Shown: piece after piece, positions 63,860 through 64,000 of the stretch
Layout of the letters: each line of letters starts with the position of its first letter
Position numbering within the stretch: the stretch's first letter is position 1
Origin: Cichorium intybus
Taxonomy: Eukaryota > Streptophyta > Magnoliopsida > Asterales > Asteraceae
Direction: 5' to 3'
NCBI GenBank assembly: GCA_023525715.1
Contig: CM042012.1
Location: 46,807,561 to 46,871,560, forward strand
DNA: 64,000 bases
Program-made: the position numbers and the translations under genes
Notes under the pieces: model-generated
The model's input: only the letters and a program-made list of their open reading frames with translations
The model's database searches: none
What the model was told of the DNA's origin: nothing

Positions 63860-64000
63860 GATTTGACGTTGGTTAGTTCTTGGTAAGGGTTATCAAAGTA
63901 CGGCGTTTCTATTATACGTTTATGTCGACTATGTAGTGATAGGGGTATAATAGGTGCATAAAGAATCTAGATATATGGTTCTATAGTATCACAAAATACT
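63860..64000 (-). other. Leader of element D (cut by window end)
   Basis: Non-coding sequence above gag on the minus strand. Its outermost bases match 55787-55815. Confidence 0.7.

Larger units (their letters stand above)
55783..64000 (-). mobile_element. Ty3/gypsy element D (minus strand), tandem/permuted
   Basis: Read on the minus strand the order is leader (64000-63860, cut by the window), gag-pol (63859-59313), hairpin and polypurine tract, LTR (59258-56415), primer site, leader fragment (56399-55783). The leader fragment at 55787-55815 matches the last bases of the window (63972-64000). The LTR is thus shared by a complete upstream pol and a truncated downstream leader, as expected for tandem elements joined through one LTR. 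It is a different family from A-C, though of the same chromovirus type. Confidence 0.88.

Overview
The window is plant nuclear DNA dominated by transposable elements. It has plant Ty3/gypsy chromoviruses with initiator-Met-tRNA primer sites, Ty1/copia remnants, hAT, Mutator and Harbinger DNA elements, tRNA-type SINEs, eight long (AT)n tracts, and a plant-like CSN6 gene fragment with a kept splice donor. The gypsy and Harbinger protein styles suggest a eudicot, perhaps Asteraceae, but that is recall and not proof. I found no intact ordinary host gene.

Layout, left to right. (1) 1-9178: Ty3/gypsy element A (+), entering inside its 5' LTR. It is young, with near-identical LTRs and one stop in gag-pol. 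(2) 9179-22141: AT-rich DNA holding a 540-bp tandem duplication, two SINEs in opposite orientation with target-site duplications (TSDs), a hAT MITE with an 8-bp TSD, a decayed Ty1/copia integrase (-), a CSN6 exon-1 fragment and a few unassigned exon-like pieces. (3) 22142-36175: two copies of the A family, B (+) and C (-), forming a palindrome with arms of about 6.2 kb. Beyond the palindrome, C continues from its LTR into the 3' half of pol, so C reads integrase-LTR-gag-protease-RT. (4) 36689-41202: a non-LTR retrotransposon with one intact ORF of 1,075 codons. It has an N-terminal zinc finger, an RT, a CCHC motif and a restriction-like endonuclease, which is R2-like rather than the usual plant L1/RTE plan. 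It ends in (AT)n. (5) 41203-44530: a non-coding LTR retrotransposon inserted in that (AT)n. (6) 47518-49468: a Harbinger-type element with a TTA TSD and a Myb-like ORF split by two frameshifts, both at A AAA AAC heptamers. (7) 51.3-55.4 kb: a copia gag remnant, a fold-back element bounded by (AT)n, and a Mutator-like MITE with long terminal inverted repeats (TIRs) and a 9-bp TSD. (8) 55783-64000: Ty3/gypsy element D (-), whose LTR again has pol on one side and a primer site plus leader on the other.

The genes do not form a host pathway; they are replication modules of separate mobile elements. The observations most worth following are the intact R2-like non-LTR element, the large inverted B/C arrangement with its templated junction, the permuted integrase-LTR-gag order seen in two families, and the twin slippery heptamers in the Harbinger ORF.
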